A stretch of DNA of 64,000 nt from Sepioteuthis lessoniana (GCA_963585895.1 OY757947.1:39580726-39644725), one strand, 5' to 3'; numbered from the stretch's first letter, positions 43,173-52,787 are shown. The notes: generated from the letters alone by a model not told the origin. Translations and numbers: made by a program.

Positions 43173-43631
43173 ATGTGTTATGGGGACATATCCTATCATA
43201 CTCCAAAGATGGACTCGTCCAACCTAAACATATTCTCCGAGCTTAGCTCGCTCGGGGGAAACAACTTCTCGTTCTTTACGAGACATTTGACAGACAGACT
43301 GCAAGCCGAGCACAGCTAGTACTTCCTTTGTATGACTACCTTTTTCTGCTAATACAATAACGTTTACCCATCACCCGGTGTTTGAGTTTTTCTTCCACCG
43401 GTCTTATCTGAAGATTACAACATTATGGTACCTACCTTATGGACTATAATGAACTCTTCCTATTACTATGAATACCTGGAGAATATTCATCTCGGTGTTA
43501 AGTTAACTCGAGCCTAACACTTTGGCAGTCAGACTGACGTTCAACACTCTTTTACCTATGCCGTATTTATACTTTCGTTCAATATACTTGTTTCACGTAA
43601 GTCTTTCTTCCGGACCTTTTACTGGTCCACA

Positions 43632-43965
43632 ACAGAATGAAAGATAGATTTAGAGACAACTAGGTAATTTGATATCGTGAAGTTTCTGATGAAACAGTAC
43701 CTGCTTTTTAGAGGTCATTAAGAAGATATATTAAGTTCCAATAAAGATAACGTTACAGAACTTGTTGAACTAATGAGTAAGTATGGTCCTGTTCTTGGAA
43801 ACGATTAATTGAAAGGAGTCAATGATGACTGGCGGTTCTTGTCACCGAAAATCCAGAATGAATTCATTCACATCTAGGAATAACCACGTGAAGGAAAATA
43901 TATTGAATCGAATTCGAAAAGCCAATCATTTTGCGAGCTTACTAGACAGAACGCCGGATATATCG
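43632..43965 (+). pseudogene. hAT transposase, middle part
   Basis: Encodes LSPKIQNEFIHI-like sequence, NHVKENILNRIRKANHFASL and LLDRTPDIS, the motif before the second catalytic region. Interrupted by a G repeat immediately after DIS. Confidence 0.8.
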
Positions 43966-44868
43966 GTAGAGAAAGGAAAAATTTCGTATTTTGGTTTGGC
44001 GCGCAATTTAATTCGACACTTAATTTCACCCAATCAGGATGACCTATCCTATTCAGCCCGGACCTTTCATTTCCGGCCAGAAAATCGGGTAAGCTGCCAA
44101 ACACACCCTCTTTGGCTTGAGAACGCCGTCCAGTGCAGACGTCTCACTGCGGCTCTAGAATAGCAGCAGCAGCATGGAAACACGAGGGGACCCATCTAAT
44201 TTATGGATTCCTTACAAGGAATCCCAGTTGAATATAAATTAGATACATTCAACATGCCTCGCACAGGCATAACTTTATGTCACCCCAAAATTGGCTATAT
44301 CAACGCGACGCTTTTATTCCGCAAACGACAACTAGCTCCCATTTTACCTCTGGGCCACTTTAATTGAGAAAGCACATACTCTCGCCAAATACCAGACACG
44401 AAACTCACGGTGACATCCAAAGTTCAATTCCTACAACTGCAACATGTCTTTCGTCAAAATGCAACGAACACAATCCCTCACACGTCCTACGACACACGCT
44501 GCCATCTCAACCATCTCAACTTCTCATAACACACTTTCGTCTCCATACTCACAACCTTCACGAGTCTTGCAGCACCAAAAGCAAACCCAAATATTCCATG
44601 CTGCAAATAAAAACCCTATTCATAAAAACGTATTTCGACCATCGCCATCTTACTTCTTCATTCTACTTTTATATACCCTTAAAACTTAGCGAAGGGACTA
44701 ACAACACTAAGCGAGGAAACAACTTAACGTAAACACACATACGTTACACCATTTTCCTCGCTAAACACGAAACAACACTTCCCTCACGCTAACAAAAATC
44801 TCCGACTAAAAATATTTCACTAACAACAAAAACTCCTGCAAAAATCATCCACTAAATATCTCTTACTG
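43966..44868 (+). repeat. G repeat inside hAT
   Basis: 903 bp, bounded exactly by the hAT reading frame (..TPDIS | DQMSF..). Inverse of 12060-13002. Near termini GTAGAGA and TCTCTTAC are weakly inverted. The ends seen here define the family. Confidence 0.8.
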
Positions 44869-46250
44869 GTCAGATGAGTTTCATTTGTCGATGTGTCGTC
44901 GTTGAAGACAATAGTTAGGGAGGTGCTGGAATCATTTCTTAGTTTGATCACAGAACATGAGAAGACAACTTATGATAACAAGAAGATGATTTTGGATCGA
45001 CTGGATAAAGCGATAAATATACGATAAAGCAAAGAAACAAGTTTGATGTTCTTCAAAGGATATTTCGAAACACTGACTTCGAATAATAAATATGAAAATT
45101 TCATCAATGCCTATATTTAAAAAAATGTTGAGAGATAGTTTTGAATAATGCGCCTAGTATAGCTGAAGTTCATGGTACCATTCAACGTCTTATAGGACAC
45201 GTAAGTGGGAAAGCTTGATATGTGCCATATTTTAATCGTTGTCTGAATTTATGCGATATCAATGCGTTACAAAATTATTCGTGTTGTGAAAACCGGATTT
45301 CAAGGAGTGATTCAGCCACCCGATTTATTATCTTCAGCTTCTGAAAATCTTTAAACGAGTTGGTATACACAAATCATTTTGCTTTCAATTGAAAACTTCT
45401 CCTTCATGTCATATTTGTTTTACTGGGAAGAAATTCTAGGACAAGTAAATCTCATCCAAAAGAAACTTCAAGAACCTGGTATTGGTTAAGATGTGTGTGT
45501 AAACCATATGGATGCGACCAAAAATTTCTTTAACTGAAACAGGGACAGGGTGGTGTCTGAATCAGTTAATCAAAGTCAAACAAAATGCGAGGAAATGGAA
45601 ATTCCAGTTGAAAAGCGGATTAGAAGAAAGAGAAAGTTACCTGGGGAAAAGAAAGATGATGTATGTCAAACATTTTGTGTAGGAAGTAAAGAGAGATCTT
45701 TACGAATGATATGATCGACTGGTAAATGAACCGGAAGTACGATTTGACTCCACGTCTCATCTGCAGACTGTCTTCGCTGGATTAACATCGCAAGCAATCC
45801 TGGAAGATACTGAAGACGAGTTAGAGCGAAAATTTAAAATTCTCGTTAGCGAATACGGTGCTGACTTAGACGTATTTAGGCTGCTTTTGGAAGTTCTCCG
45901 ACTTCGGGATCTTTTAGCGGCAGCTTCCCAAGTGGAATGTGATATGACCATGATGACCAAATCATCGTTTATCAAATGGCTGAGATGGATGATGGCAATT
46001 TCAAGAAACAGAGTCAAATATTGTGATTGCTCTACAGCTGTTTTTGACGCCCACAGTTTTTGTTGCTACTGCAGAGAAAAGCTTCACAAAACTGAAGTTC
46101 ATTAAAAGTTACTTGAGATCAAATATGTCGCAAGATCGCTTATCCAATTTGTCCCTCGTTTCAATTAAACATGAAATTGTGGAGAAGATAAACTTTGACC
46201 TAGTCATTAGTAACTTGGCTCCTGCAAAAGCTCGAAAGGTTAAAAGATGA
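44869..46250 (+). pseudogene. hAT transposase, C-terminal part
   Basis: DQMSF and VEDNS.GGAG, then PVEKRIRRKRKLPGEKKDD and the hATC domain TAEKSFTKLKFIKSYLRSNM SQDRL, KHEIVEKINFDL, ending KARKVKR with a stop at 46248-46250. Several frameshifts upstream; the last 75 codons are open. A probable right terminus CGAGCCCTGGG follows at about 46358-46370. Confidence 0.85.
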
Positions 46251-46394
46251 TAACGTTTGATCTGCTAATTTTTTAATTTGTTGTTTTTCAAGTACTAATC
46301 AACGTCATTAATAATATTTCATTTATATTTGTCCTAAAAAAAGGGGCAGAGGCGTTATTATAAATACGAGCCCTGGGCGGTAATTAGCCTCGGT

Positions 46395-46590
46395 ATGACC
46401 CTGCTCCAACTGCATCTCTGCAGAAAGGCAAGATCCCCTCCATGAGTGTCCTTGACGGTGAGGTTTCAGTCCTGGAGCTTTGAGGAATGTGGAGTACCCC
46501 TTCATTGCCATTACTCTCAGGTCCACTCTGACTCGGAGTGGTAGTACTTGTTAGAGACCCATCTATATGTCAAAAAGAACTGTTTATCCA
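46395..46590 (+). repeat. D element fragment
   Basis: CTGCATCTCTGCAGAAAGGC to CATCTATATGTCAAAAAGAA, start block only. Confidence 0.75.
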
Positions 46591-46619
46591 TTAAACTGTG
46601 CGCAAATAAATGATTGATG

Positions 46620-46960
46620 TTAAATTGACAGACTTAATGCCAAAAGGCCCCCAGCTTCGACTGGGCCGTCTTCGGGTGGGCTAGCTGCATCATTAACACC
46701 TTTGTCACCTTTGTATAGCATTGGACCTTTCTGTTCAGTTTAAGCTATAATCAGACATACGTGCCTAGCCCAAGATTTGGGTCCATGACCAGCTAAACTC
46801 ATCAGGCCCACATTGAACTAAGTGGACCGATGACCAGCATTGTCCTGCAGGGATCAAGCCTCGACTCGTGCCGGATCTTCCCTCCCCTAAATCCCTACTA
46901 TAATCGACCTTCGGATCATTTACCTTGTGTTAAATTCTGTCTAGTGGGAGGCAGAGAAAA
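46620..46960. other. GC-richer block, unassigned
   Basis: About 340 bp with AAGGCCCCCAGCTTCGACTG, CGATGACCAGCATTGTCCTG and GTGCCGGATCTTCCCTCCCC. No family or domain recognised. Confidence 0.35.
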
Positions 46961-47112
46961 ATATCGACTGATGTTAAATTGAATTGTTAGTGTTACATAG
47001 CAATACTTGAAACCATTTAACTGTGTGAAAACAAATGATCTCTCGCTCATTTAAAACTATTACCAATAAACTATTTGTTCTATGAATTAAATTAAGTCAA
47101 ATAAACAGAATG

Positions 47113-47392
47113 AGCTCGTGGTGTAAGGGTCATCGTCGGTTAAAATGAACGCGGCTATAAGAGTTCAAATCCTGCAGGAGACTATTTGCATTTCACATAG
47201 CAATAATACCTTTGGGACAGGTATCAATACAACGATTCTCCAGCTATGACTAAATAGTAGAGCAGACTAGGTTCTTTAGCCTTGGTTAGGTAACCCGTCG
47301 AGGAGAAGGTAAATTGAATTAAGACCTGTTAAACCCCGCTTAAAAATTGCCCTTGTGTCACATCCGGCTCGTACAAAGGAGTTGGTAAATAC
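47113..47392 (+). mobile_element. SINE-A, diverged
   Basis: Head GAGCTCGTGGTGTAAGGG, B box GAGTTCAAATCC, body to AAAGGAGTTGGTAAATA. Confidence 0.82.
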
Positions 47393-47399
47393 ATATGTA

Positions 47400-47463
47400 T
47401 AAATAGGATTTGGCATTAAATTATCTATAAGGGTTGATATGCTTTAAAACCAAACCAAACCAA
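47400..47463 (+). repeat. D/SINE-B tail fragment
   Basis: GGATTTGGCATTAAATTATC, GGTTGATATGC and (CCAAA)n, directly following a SINE-A. Confidence 0.7.
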
Positions 47464-47745
47464 AGTTTATTGTCAGGCACTAGGTATTTCTCGAAGATCA
47501 TGTAGCTCAAATATCGGACATTGGATCCTGTTAAAATCGAAAAAAAATCGATTCCTTGAAATTTAAAATAGCCGGGTCGTTCTTAAAAAAAAAAAAAGAA
47601 AAAACTCATTCAGGGGTTTTGAAATCACAAACCGAAAGAAAAAAATCAAGAGTTGAAGGAAGAAAATACAAGGCAGCGTTAGTAAACTGAACATATCTAA
47701 TTCATTTTATTGTGTGTGAAAAAATATATATATATATATATATAT

Positions 47746-47994
47746 AAAGTAGGCGATCGTAGAAGACTCCCTTTTCATTAGCTACTACAACGAGGAGTAG
47801 GGGAGGGCGCTACTCCTTTCCCTAGATTGCTCCACTTTACCCTTAATACGTAGCTTAGAATGTTGAGAGTTAGCAAAGGAGTCATCAAATACCATTTTTG
47901 ATTCTTTGGTATGACATGATCTCGGATTAAACTCCTGTCTCCCGAGCCATCGGCGAACATTCTACCCACCAGGCCAATGGGCCGTATATATATT
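47746..47994 (-). mobile_element. SINE-C
   Basis: GTAGGCGATCGTAGAAGACTC to CAGGCCAATGGGCC, flanked by (TA)n on both sides. Confidence 0.85.
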
Positions 47995-48154
47995 TACGTA
48001 CTTTAACGTTTTAATAATGACCATCTTGACTCCTTCAAATACAAATAATCATCGTAAACTTTGTCAAAAATGACTTTTGTTCTTTATATTTTAATAAAGA
48101 CATTGTGTGGAAGATGAGTTAGTATTTCTAGTATTAATAATGTAGGGGAGTCAC

Positions 48155-48326
48155 CCCCACACGCAAAAGCAGGACGACCAGCACGAACATACATTCAGCA
48201 ACTATGTGAGGATACGGGATGTAGTCCCGAAGACCTGCCATAAGCGATGAACGATAGGGAAAAGTGGCGAGAGAGGGTCAGGGATATCCGTGCTACCAGC
48301 ACGACATGATGATGATGATGATGACA
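48155..48326 (+). mobile_element. RTE-like LINE, extreme 3' end
   Basis: Encodes KAGRPARTYIQQLCEDTGCS and REKWRERVRDIRATSTT, then ACATGATGATGATGATGATG. About 170 bp, strongly 5'-truncated. Confidence 0.9.
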
Positions 48327-48374
48327 TCGAATTGGCTTTGAAGTAATAAACGTAACTATATTTGATACTCCTTG

Positions 48375-48434
<60 letters not shown>

Positions 48435-48443
48435 CTATAGTCT

Positions 48444-48499
48444 TGTCATCCACAGACAGACTGTTTCGTTGTATCACAACTCTTCAGTGTGGCTAGACA
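48444..48499 (-). ncRNA. Hammerhead ribozyme, unit 1
   Basis: Minus strand, 5' to 3': outer stem I UGUC, loop UAG, inner stem I CCACA, core CUGAAGA, stem II GUUGU-GAU-ACAAC, core GAAA, stem III CA-GUC-UG, then UC (the GUC cleavage triplet), inner stem I UGUGG, AU, outer GACA. All core positions match the hammerhead consensus (CUGANGA, GAAA, G10.1-C11.1, U16.1, H17). Cleavage is predicted between 48455 and 48454. Confidence 0.8.
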
Positions 48500-48503
48500 T
48501 GTG

Positions 48504-48545
<42 letters not shown>

Positions 48546-48556
48546 ATTTATAGTCT

Positions 48557-48612
48557 TGTCATCCACAGACAGACTGTTTCGTTGTATCACAACTCTTCAG
48601 TGTGGCTAGACA
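48557..48612 (-). ncRNA. Hammerhead ribozyme, unit 2
   Basis: Identical to unit 1 over the folded part; all core bases present. Confidence 0.8.
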
Positions 48613-48616
48613 TGTG

Positions 48617-48654
<38 letters not shown>

Positions 48655-48665
48655 ATCTATAGTCT

Positions 48666-48721
48666 TGTCATCCACAGACAGACTGTTTCGTTGTATCACA
48701 ACTCTTCAGTGTGGCTAGACA
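48666..48721 (-). ncRNA. Hammerhead ribozyme, unit 3
   Basis: Identical to unit 1 over the folded part. Confidence 0.8.
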
Positions 48722-48725
48722 TGTG

Positions 48726-48771
<46 letters not shown>

Positions 48772-48782
48772 ATTTATAGTCT

Positions 48783-48838
48783 TGTCATCCACAGACAGAC
48801 TGTTTCGTTGTATCACAACTCTTCAGTGTGGCTAGACA
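48783..48838 (-). ncRNA. Hammerhead ribozyme, unit 4
   Basis: Identical to unit 1 over the folded part. Confidence 0.8.
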
Positions 48839-48842
48839 TGTG

Positions 48843-48888
<46 letters not shown>

Positions 48889-48897
48889 CTATAGTCT

Positions 48898-48953
48898 TGT
48901 CATCCACAGACAGACTGTTTCCTTGTATCACAACTCTTCAGTGTGGCTAGACA
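48898..48953 (-). ncRNA. Hammerhead ribozyme, unit 5 (variant)
   Basis: As unit 1 but C11.1 is G (ACAAG before GAAA), breaking the conserved G10.1-C11.1 pair. Activity probably reduced. Confidence 0.6.
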
Positions 48954-48957
48954 TGTG

Positions 48958-48989
<32 letters not shown>

Positions 48990-49000
48990 ATCTATAGTCT

Positions 49001-49056
49001 TGTCATCCACAGACAGACTGTTTCCTTGTATCACAACTCTTCAGTGTGGCTAGACA
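49001..49056 (-). ncRNA. Hammerhead ribozyme, unit 6 (variant)
   Basis: Same C11.1 to G change as unit 5, showing that the two units share a recent common ancestor. Confidence 0.6.
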
Positions 49057-49066
49057 CATGATATTC

Positions 49067-49331
49067 TCGAAGCTGGGATTGAAACCCAACTGACTCATAC
49101 GCCAACTCAAGATTCTACTGCACAGTTAAGACTAGCGTAAGTAAAAGAATTTTAAACGGTTTTTAACGGCGACCGAGAGCTCAATTCATTCGAAGAGCCT
49201 TGCCTTACTCGAGTGGCAATCGTTACTTCCTTCGCTAGAGAGTTCAACACCACGGGGATGAGGGAGCACATATTGTCATCCCTGGACAGACTATTTCATT
49301 GTATCACAACTCTTCAGTGTGGCTAGATATG
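49067..49331 (-). repeat. Retrozyme-like monomer with decayed hammerhead
   Basis: Minus strand: decayed hammerhead at 49273-49331 (CCACA, CUGAAGA, GUUGU-GAU-ACAAU, GAAA, UAGUCUGUC), then about 200 bp of complex sequence including a B-box-like GGGTTTCAATCCC, running into unit 6. A block with a hammerhead at each end is the layout known for retrozymes. The 16.43-kb copy shares part of this sequence. Confidence 0.6.
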
Positions 49332-49332
49332 T

Positions 49333-49338
<6 letters not shown>

Positions 49339-49363
<25 letters not shown>
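49339..49363. repeat. (TA)n
   Basis: AT run after the decayed hammerhead. Confidence 0.95.
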
Positions 49364-49423
49364 TAGTTAAACATCATGAATTTAGTTTATCTGTAAAATT
49401 ATTCTTGTTTCCTCATCTTTATT

Positions 49424-49905
49424 TATGTCAGAAGTGGTAGTAGAATATGTGTGAAGATATTATCAGGGTGAATCAAATATTCGATGTGAGCATAGTTGGG
49501 TGATGTTTAACGCGTTTCAGCATTGTCAATAGTGATATACCTCATTCAATACACCAGTCAACCCCACAAATTAAGGGACCTACAATCGGCTTATTTTATA
49601 TTTTGAATATGAAACAAGAATACTATTTTTCTGAATGTATGGGATGAGGTTTGATTATAATTTTTACTATTATGATTCTTCGGACTATTATCCTTATCTT
49701 TATTTATGTCTGTACAACGTTTCGGCCGATGTGCCCTCCGGCCTTCTTCAGGTACCTCTTTTCGAACTCGGGAGCCTTCTTGTCGTAATCGGGATTTGCC
49801 ACGGAACTTCGAAACCAACCCTTTATTCGATCCACAGGGGGTACTCTGCCCTCGTTCCGCTATTCATAGCTGGGTACAAGTGTTAATTATTATTCTATGT
49901 TACCA
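49424..49905 (-). mobile_element. SINE-F, long copy
   Basis: Minus strand: AATAGCGGAACGAG, GTGGATCGAATAAAGGGTTG, TTACGACAAGAAGGCTCCCG, then CTGAAGA and GGCCGAAACG, and further 3' TCACCCAACTATGCTCACAT and TTCTACTACCACTTCTG. Inverse of 50388-50745, but about 250 bp longer in the middle. Confidence 0.7.
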
Positions 49906-50043
49906 TATACTGACCATATATGGAGGGAAAAAGGAAACCATCTTCCGTTATGGGAGGAAGTTGAAATAATAGATAGAGAAGAAAATTGGAAGAAGAGACG
50001 CCTTAAAGAATCTGCACATATGATAGGCTATAGTATAGAGGGG

Positions 50044-50252
50044 ATGTCCTCGTGGTGTAATAGTTAAAGCGCTGGACTGCGGAATCGTAGTACGCGAGTT
50101 CGTTCTCTAGTTGCGCTATTACGTATGAACCCCCTTATCCTCCCAGCTATGGGTTAAATAGTACCACTACTGTTCTTCTAGGAGAATGGCTTTGGCATTA
50201 AATAACCTAAAAAGAGTTGATATGCCATTAAACAATGAAACCGGAAACCAAG
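50044..50252 (+). mobile_element. SINE-B, small internal deletion
   Basis: Head CTCGTGGTGTAATAGTTAAA, CGCTGGACTGCGGAATCG, B box GAGTTCGTTCTC; CACTTTCGGGCAAATACCCT is missing; tail GGCTTTGGCATTAAATAACC. Confidence 0.85.
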
Positions 50253-50387
50253 TATAGAGATGAATACAATATAGGAACCTATAATCAAAAAGGCCAGGTT
50301 GCATTAAAAAAAAAACTAGTCAAACTGGTTGATGTTCTAGGTATCAAAAAAACATTAGATTTTTAAGGCCCCAAAATTGACACTGGT

Positions 50388-50745
50388 GGACACGTAGCGC
50401 AGTGGATATAAGCGTTGGGGTTAAACAGTTCTAAGTGACAGTTATCTCAGGACTGCAAGTTCAATCCTCTTTAAGGGTGACAGTAACATAGAATAATAAT
50501 TAATAGCGGAACGAGTAAAGGTGGATCGAATAAAGGGTTGGTTTCGAAGTTCCGTGGCAAATCCCAATTACGACAAGAAGGCTTCCGAGTTCGAAAAGAG
50601 ATACCTGAAGAAGGCAATACAGTATATCACTATTGCCAATCACCCAACTATGCTCACATCGAATATTTGACTCACCTTGATAATATCTTTACACAAATTC
50701 TACTACCACTTCTGGCAAAAATTAGGACATAAACACACATCGAGG
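50388..50745 (+). mobile_element. SINE-F, with tRNA-like head
   Basis: Head GGACACGTAGCGCAGTGGAT (A box GTAGCGCAGTGG) and B box GCAAGTTCAATCC, then the SINE-F body as in the inverted copy at 49424-49905. An internal segment is lost after CCTGAAGAAGGC. Confidence 0.7.
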
Positions 50746-50749
50746 ATTT

Positions 50750-51415
50750 TTACTTTGCTTTATTTATTTATCTAGCTGTAAATAAACTTATAACAATTAA
50801 GACACAAAATATCTTTTATTTAACAGCTGAACATTCTGTCTTCATAAAACACACCTAAAACAAACCAGATTAAATTATTCAAATCAATGGTTAGTATTTG
50901 CAATCTAGGAAGTAGAATCATGGTGGACAAATCTAATGTTGAGGAAGACATTATGAAATTCAATAACACACCATGGCCTACTGATAAATATGGCCCCATA
51001 TGACACATTTACTGGCTATTTTCTAGTAGGCTGATTTCTTTTATTGCCAATTTATATATATCTTATCTGAAAAATATTAAAATTGTGCAAAGGTACATAA
51101 ATATTTTTCCAGAAAATTAATAATAAAATAATAAAATATTTGAGCCAAACAAACAAATATCAATAAAAAAAATATGCAGTAATACAAAAACGTAAGTAAA
51201 AGGAACTTCACATTTTCTCTTTAAAATGGATTTTCTTTGGACCTTTGCCTTTTAAAAAACATTCCACAGTATTCCTTCGAATTTCATCTCATGAATTTTT
51301 TTTGTTTATTGCTGTGAAATATATTTATTCAATCGGCCTATTACAAATCGGCCTTTAATGTGACATACAGGGCTGTATTTATCTGTGGGCCATGGACAAA
51401 GAAAAAAAAAAAAAA
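50750..51415. other. AT-rich, nothing firm
   Basis: AT-rich sequence. GATAAATATGGCCCCATA (50982-50999) and CAGGGCTGTATTTATCTGTG (51368-51387) are inverted versions of a hAT-like terminus but face the wrong way to bound one element. An A run follows at 51401-51423. Confidence 0.35.
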
Positions 51416-51419
51416 AAAA

Positions 51420-51689
51420 AAAAGGAATCATTACTTAGTTACCTCTTCCAGAACTAATTCTTTCAGGAATAGATTCCACAAATTAAAGCAATATTCTTGC
51501 CCAAATACAGTTAATAACTCTTTGGTGGATGGAGTCTTCCCATGAAACATTAAAATCTTTCCAACATAAATTTTCAATTGAATTTAGATCCAGAATGATC
51601 ACTGGCCATTTCATTGATTCTATATGCCCCTTTGTTTTGTGATAAGATGCATTATTGTATTAAAAAATGATTTCATCATCAAATCTATT
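51420..51689 (-). pseudogene. Tc1-like transposase fossil, C-terminal half
   Basis: Minus strand encodes NNASYHKTKGHIESMKWPVI, LDLNSIENL and WARIL.-like sequence. It matches the order (D)NAxxH..WP..SPDLNPIENLW of Tc1 transposases, with the second Asp replaced by Asn and several stops. Continues across the solo LTR at 52367. Confidence 0.6.
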
Positions 51690-52362
51690 TGTTACATAGC
51701 CACATATACGGATGTGTGGAATAGACATAGGGAATCCGAAATACACACGAAACACTTTACGACTTCTGAGTTCAGGTACGAAACTTTTTATTACCTTTGA
51801 GTTAAAGGTTTTTCGACATGAGGAGAGAGAGACACAATCTTTTTATGCTGACTGCTTTTACATCGTCAGCTCTCAACCCAACCAACGCGCAGTGCCCGTA
51901 GCGCCCAAAGTCATCTGGCCTCGCCCAGCTCTGAATCTCGACTCTCTCGTTCGGAGGCAGGAACTCAACTAACTGACTTTTTCCAAATCTCAATTCCTCA
52001 GCCCACGCCTCCGGGCATGACGTCATTCACCTCCCCCGGTCCCATTTCCTATCTGGGGCCCTTATTGTGACATCTGTGAATGACACATCCTCCCCGCGCA
52101 CGCGTGACAACCTGCGTTAATGTTGCACCTAACTAAACTGAAACTAAACTGTTTAACTAAACTGTTTAACTAAACTGTTAAACTGTTTAACTAAACTGTT
52201 TAACTTATTCATGAGGATGTAATCTATATCAGCTTAAAAGCACGGTACCTATAGCGACACTTAACGTTAGAATTTTAACTAAACTGAAACTAAACTGTTC
52301 TCATCCTAACTAAACTGAAAGGCAAGATATATAAAACGAGATCCCTCCGCAATTATATTACA
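51690..52362 (-). mobile_element. Solo LTR fossil (second locus)
   Basis: 673-bp relative of the 21.9-kb solo LTR, with TG..CA-type ends and a 4-bp duplication TATT at 51686-51689 and 52363-52366. It is enlarged by a run of AAACTGTTTAACTA-like repeats and a 75-bp segment also present in the LINE at 54191. Inserted in a Tc1-like fossil. Confidence 0.8.
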
Positions 52363-52366
52363 TATT

Positions 52367-52540
52367 TTTCAATCAACGGAATGAGAAAATTATCCCGAAT
52401 TTCAATGCACACATGTGAATTATCTGTTGAGGTAATAATTACGTTCTCCTATGTCCTTTAAACGACCTGAAACCCCATACAATTGTTTTTGCTCGGAGTT
52501 ATAACAGCATCTGTGGAAATTCCACAAAAAACATGCATAA
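52367..52540 (-). pseudogene. Tc1-like transposase fossil, upstream half
   Basis: Minus strand encodes FCGISTDAVITPSKNN, then HVCIEIRDNFLIPLIEK, the segment that precedes the second catalytic Asp. It is continuous with 51689 once the LTR is discounted. Confidence 0.55.
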
Positions 52541-52765
52541 GGTGCCTTTCGCTTTATGGTTACCGTTGTAGGGAATGAAGTCTTTGACTTGAGTTCAAAT
52601 CCTGGACGAGGTCGTGTTGCATATTCTCCCTCCAGCTATGGGTAAATAGTAGGGCTAAATGGGTAAGGCAACTAATCAATAAGAAAAACTGAATTCAAAC
52701 CAGCTATACTCCACTTGAAAACTGATCTTGTGTCCCGTCCTTCCTATGATGGAGGGGGTGAATGA
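52541..52765 (+). mobile_element. SINE-A, diverged
   Basis: Head GTGCCTTTCGCTTTATGG, B box GAGTTCAAATCC, shortened body CTCCCTCCAGCTATGGGTAA, end ATGGAGGGGGTGAATGA. Confidence 0.75.
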
Positions 52766-52787
52766 ACACACGCACGCATCGCCAATA

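Larger units (their letters stand above)
42674..43631. mobile_element. LTR-like (TRIM-like) fossil inside hAT
   Basis: Two direct terminal repeats (42674-43137, enlarged by a SINE, and 43423-43631; about 210 bp each without it) flank an internal part of about 285 bp with no coding sequence. Ends fit TGGTACC..TCCACA. Short and non-autonomous, of TRIM-like layout. No clear target duplication seen. Confidence 0.6.
48376..49066 (-). repeat. Hammerhead-ribozyme tandem array, six units
   Basis: Units of 103-117 bp. The conserved part (TCTTGTCATCCACAGACAGA..TGTGGCTAGACATG on the + strand) starts at 48441, 48554, 48663, 48780, 48895 and 48998. Linkers are only (AT)n(GT)n of varying length plus GTATCTATAG or GTATTTATAG. 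The minus strand of each conserved part folds as a type-I hammerhead. Confidence 0.93.

Noticed and set aside
44364-44732. 122-codon frame as a host gene
   Set aside because: Lies in a G repeat; the homologous copy at 12 kb does not keep the frame.
50975-51396. hAT-type element bounded by GATAAATATGGCCCC and CAGGGCTGTATTTATC
   Set aside because: The two termini point away from each other, so they cannot bound a single element.
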